Shown: piece by piece, positions 61,922 to 64,000 of the stretch
Position numbering within the stretch: position 1 is the stretch's first letter
How the letters are laid out: every line of letters starts with the position of its first letter
Assembly (NCBI RefSeq): GCF_024054195.1
Contig: NZ_JAMXLB010000001.1
Coordinates: 1,015,583-1,079,582 of the forward strand
Origin: Flavobacterium sp. NRK F7
GTDB lineage: Bacteria; Bacteroidota; Bacteroidia; Flavobacteriales; Flavobacteriaceae
Direction: 5' to 3'
DNA length: 64,000 nt
The notes under the pieces: generated by a model
What the model saw: only the letters and a program-made list of their open reading frames with translations
Databases searched by the model: none
What the model was told of the DNA's origin: nothing
Translations under genes and position numbers: made by a program

Positions 61922-64000
61922 ATGATGAAAAAAATTGGCTGCTTTATTTTCTTTTTTAGTGTTTTTAATTTTGTAACTGCACAAGTTGGTGTGAATACAA
62001 CTAGTCCAAAAGCGAGTTTGGATATTCAAATTAACGATACTGCAAATCCTACAAACGAAGATGGAATTTTAATTCCAAGAATTGATACTTTCCCTTCAAG
62101 CAACCCAACCGTTGATCAAAATGCTATGTTAGTCTATTTGAACACTGCTGTAGGTACAAATAATCCCGGTTTTTACTATTGGGATAATGCCACTACAACT
62201 TGGATTGGTTTACAAAAAGCAGGCACTATTTCTAAAATTATAGATACCGATTTAGATACGCAAATTCAAGTGGAAGCATCAGCAGATGAAGATATTATAA
62301 GGTTTAAAACTGCTGGAGTTGAGTTCTTTAATATGAATAAGGGTCGAATAAATGTTACTAATACGGGGCATTCAACATTTTTAGGTTTAAATGCAGGAGC
62401 AAATGATGATTTAACTACAAATTCTAATACAGCGGTAGGAAGTCATGCTTTATATTTGAATGTAAATGGAATTCAAAATGTAGCATTAGGTAGAACCGCT
62501 TTATACAGCAACACATCAAATGGGAATACCGCTGTAGGGACATATGCTTCAAGATTATTGACAACGGGTGCATATAACACAGCTATAGGTATTGCAACTT
62601 TAGAATTTAATGTTTCGGGTTCTTATAATACTGCTTTAGGAGCTAACGCAGGTAAGAACAATCCAAATGGCAGCAATAATACCTTACTTGGATTTTACGC
62701 AGGTGAAAACTCAACAGGTTCTGGAAATGTATTTTTAGGATATTCATCAGGGAGAAATGAGACAGGAAGTAATAAATTATATATCGAAAATTCAGCTTCT
62801 GGTACACCTTTAGTTTATGGGGAATTCGACACGAATTTATTACGTGTTAATGGAATTTTAGATGTTAATAACGCCTATCAATTTCCTACATCAGATGGAA
62901 CTACTGGTCAAGCTTTAGTCACAGATGGTGCTGGTGCAATTACTTGGACAAATGTAAATAGTGATACAACTAAAATTATCGATACCGATTTAGATACGCA
63001 AATTCAAGTAGAAGAATCAGCCGATGACGATACAATACGATTTGATATTGCCGGAACACAGTATTTTACAATGAAAAACGGTCGTATAAATGTACATAGC
63101 ACAGGACAATCAACTTTTTTAGGAGAATATGCTGGATTAAATGATGATCTTACTAATAATTTTAATACTGCAATTGGAAAATCTGCAATGTATACAAATA
63201 CTACAGGAGTTGGCAATACAGCTGTTGGTGTAAATACATTGTATAATCATACAGCTGATGGTGCAACTGCTGTAGGGATAAATGCATTATATAATAACAC
63301 TACTGGTGTAAATAATACTTCAATTGGAGCATATGCTTCAAACAACAATACAACAGGTTTTCAAAATACCTCAATAGGTGCATATGCATTATATAATAAT
63401 ACAACTGGCGCTAATAATACGGTAATAGGTCAAAATGCTGGAAGAAATGCAACTGGGAGTGGAAATATCTTTATAGGAATAGGATCTGGAAGTAATGAAA
63501 CGGGAGATAATAAATTATATATCGAAAATTCTGGTTCCACTACTCCATTAGTTTATGGAGAATTTGATACCGATTATTTAAAAGTGAATGGTAATTTCGA
63601 TGTAGGGGTGTCTGGAGACGGTACTGTGGCTCGTTCTAATGCTTGGAATACTTTTAGTGACCGTCGTTGGAAAACCAATTTTAAAAAGATTGAGAACGCT
63701 TTAGATAAATTAAATCAAATTAACGGGTATTATTACAATTGGAAGGATAAAAAAGACCAATCGCTACAAGTTGGAGTCATTGCACAAGAAATAGAAGTTG
63801 TGTTACCTGAAATAGTAAGTACAGACAAAAACGGTTACAAAAGCGTAGATTATTCGAAAATTTCAGCATTATTGATTCAAGTAACCAAAGAACAACAAGG
63901 TGTTATTGAAAAACAAGAAATTAAAATTGAAGAACTGAGTAAAAAATACACCGATTTAGCTAAAGAAATTGAAAATATGAAACAATTATTATCTTCGAAA
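61922..64000 (+). CDS. Repeat-rich surface protein with S74 chaperone domain, 3' end outside window
   Basis: At least 693 residues are visible. Signal peptide (to about residue 21, VFNFVTAQ), then VGVNTTSPKASLDIQI, two large duplicated modules (each begins DTDLDTQIQVE-x-SAD and continues with head repeats such as NTTGVNNTSIGAYASN, 16-residue period), and SDRRWKTNFKKIENALDKLN, which starts the peptidase S74 (intramolecular chaperone, tail-fiber) domain, ending in a coiled coil. It is probably a trimeric fiber whose S74 domain helps folding. A second ATG at 61925 is equally possible as start. Confidence 0.85.
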   Translation, partial: MMKKIGCFIFFFSVFNFVTAQVGVNTTSPKASLDIQINDTANPTNEDGILIPRIDTFPSSNPTVDQNAMLVYLNTAVGTNNPGFYYWDNATTTWIGLQKAGTISKIIDTDLDTQIQVEASADEDIIRFKTAGVEFFNMNKGRINVTNTGHSTFLGLNAGANDDLTTNSNTAVGSHALYLNVNGIQNVALGRTALYSNTSNGNTAVGTYASRLLTTGAYNTAIGIATLEFNVSGSYNTALGANAGKNNPNGSNNTLLGFYAGENSTGSGNVFLGYSSGRNETGSNKLYIENSASGTPLVYGEFDTNLLRVNGILDVNNAYQFPTSDGTTGQALVTDGAGAITWTNVNSDTTKIIDTDLDTQIQVEESADDDTIRFDIAGTQYFTMKNGRINVHSTGQSTFLGEYAGLNDDLTNNFNTAIGKSAMYTNTTGVGNTAVGVNTLYNHTADGATAVGINALYNNTTGVNNTSIGAYASNNNTTGFQNTSIGAYALYNNTTGANNTVIGQNAGRNATGSGNIFIGIGSGSNETGDNKLYIENSGSTTPLVYGEFDTDYLKVNGNFDVGVSGDGTVARSNAWNTFSDRRWKTNFKKIENALDKLNQINGYYYNWKDKKDQSLQVGVIAQEIEVVLPEIVSTDKNGYKSVDYSKISALLIQVTKEQQGVIEKQEIKIEELSKKYTDLAKEIENMKQLLSSK

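Overview
The window looks like the chromosome of a Flavobacteriaceae bacterium (Flavobacterium-like). It is AT-rich, start sites are preceded by the Bacteroidetes -7 promoter box TAnnTTTG rather than strong Shine-Dalgarno sites, and it carries type IX secretion (T9SS) C-terminal sorting domains, HmuY/TonB receptor pairs, DUF2723 glycosyltransferases and GYDIA-type GHMP kinases. I see no rRNA, tRNA, CRISPR array, transposase or phage module. These calls come from reading the sequence; no database search was run.

Layout. 1-6100: cut-off TonB receptor, a PhoB/PhoR-like two-component pair, a MurG-like glycosyltransferase and an LpxH-like phosphoesterase. 6200-11000: housekeeping run of TrmB, a LysE exporter, an alkyltransferase-like DNA-binding protein, then an iron-sulfur/redox block (Mrp ATPase, Nfu, ferredoxin reductase, ferredoxin). 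11000-15100: a heme-uptake locus (HmuR-like receptor and HmuY) divergent from two small-family genes. 15200-22000: a histidine kinase and LytTR regulator followed by two paralogous LamG/T9SS secreted proteins, each preceded by the same 26-bp element at the same distance from its promoter. 22100-25400: phosphoesterase, DUF3050 protein, glutaryl-CoA dehydrogenase.

25600-30250 is the most unusual part: six short genes for double-glycine-type leader peptides, most with Cys-rich cores, surround two membrane-bound AraC-type regulators with closely similar DNA-binding domains. No maturation enzyme or exporter is present here. It looks like a secreted-peptide (bacteriocin- or signal-like) locus with its own control.

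30200-45100: a polytopic membrane protein, a 914-aa repeat-rich T9SS surface protein, a GT117/DUF2723 glycosyltransferase, a tail-specific protease, then SurE, LpxB, NlpC/P60 and ComEC. 45100-51000: a peptide-use run (dipeptidyl peptidase IV, two POT transporters, a periplasmic thioredoxin). 51100-57100: a 1990-aa multi-sensor hybrid kinase without a DNA-binding domain. 57100-60650: HMG-CoA reductase, GHMP kinase (mevalonate pathway) and GMP reductase.

58440-58540 and 60700-61720 hold several intergenic repeats (nested hairpin, 42-bp minisatellite, REP-like palindromes) and an orphan lipoprotein. The window ends inside a large S74-chaperone surface protein with an internal duplication.
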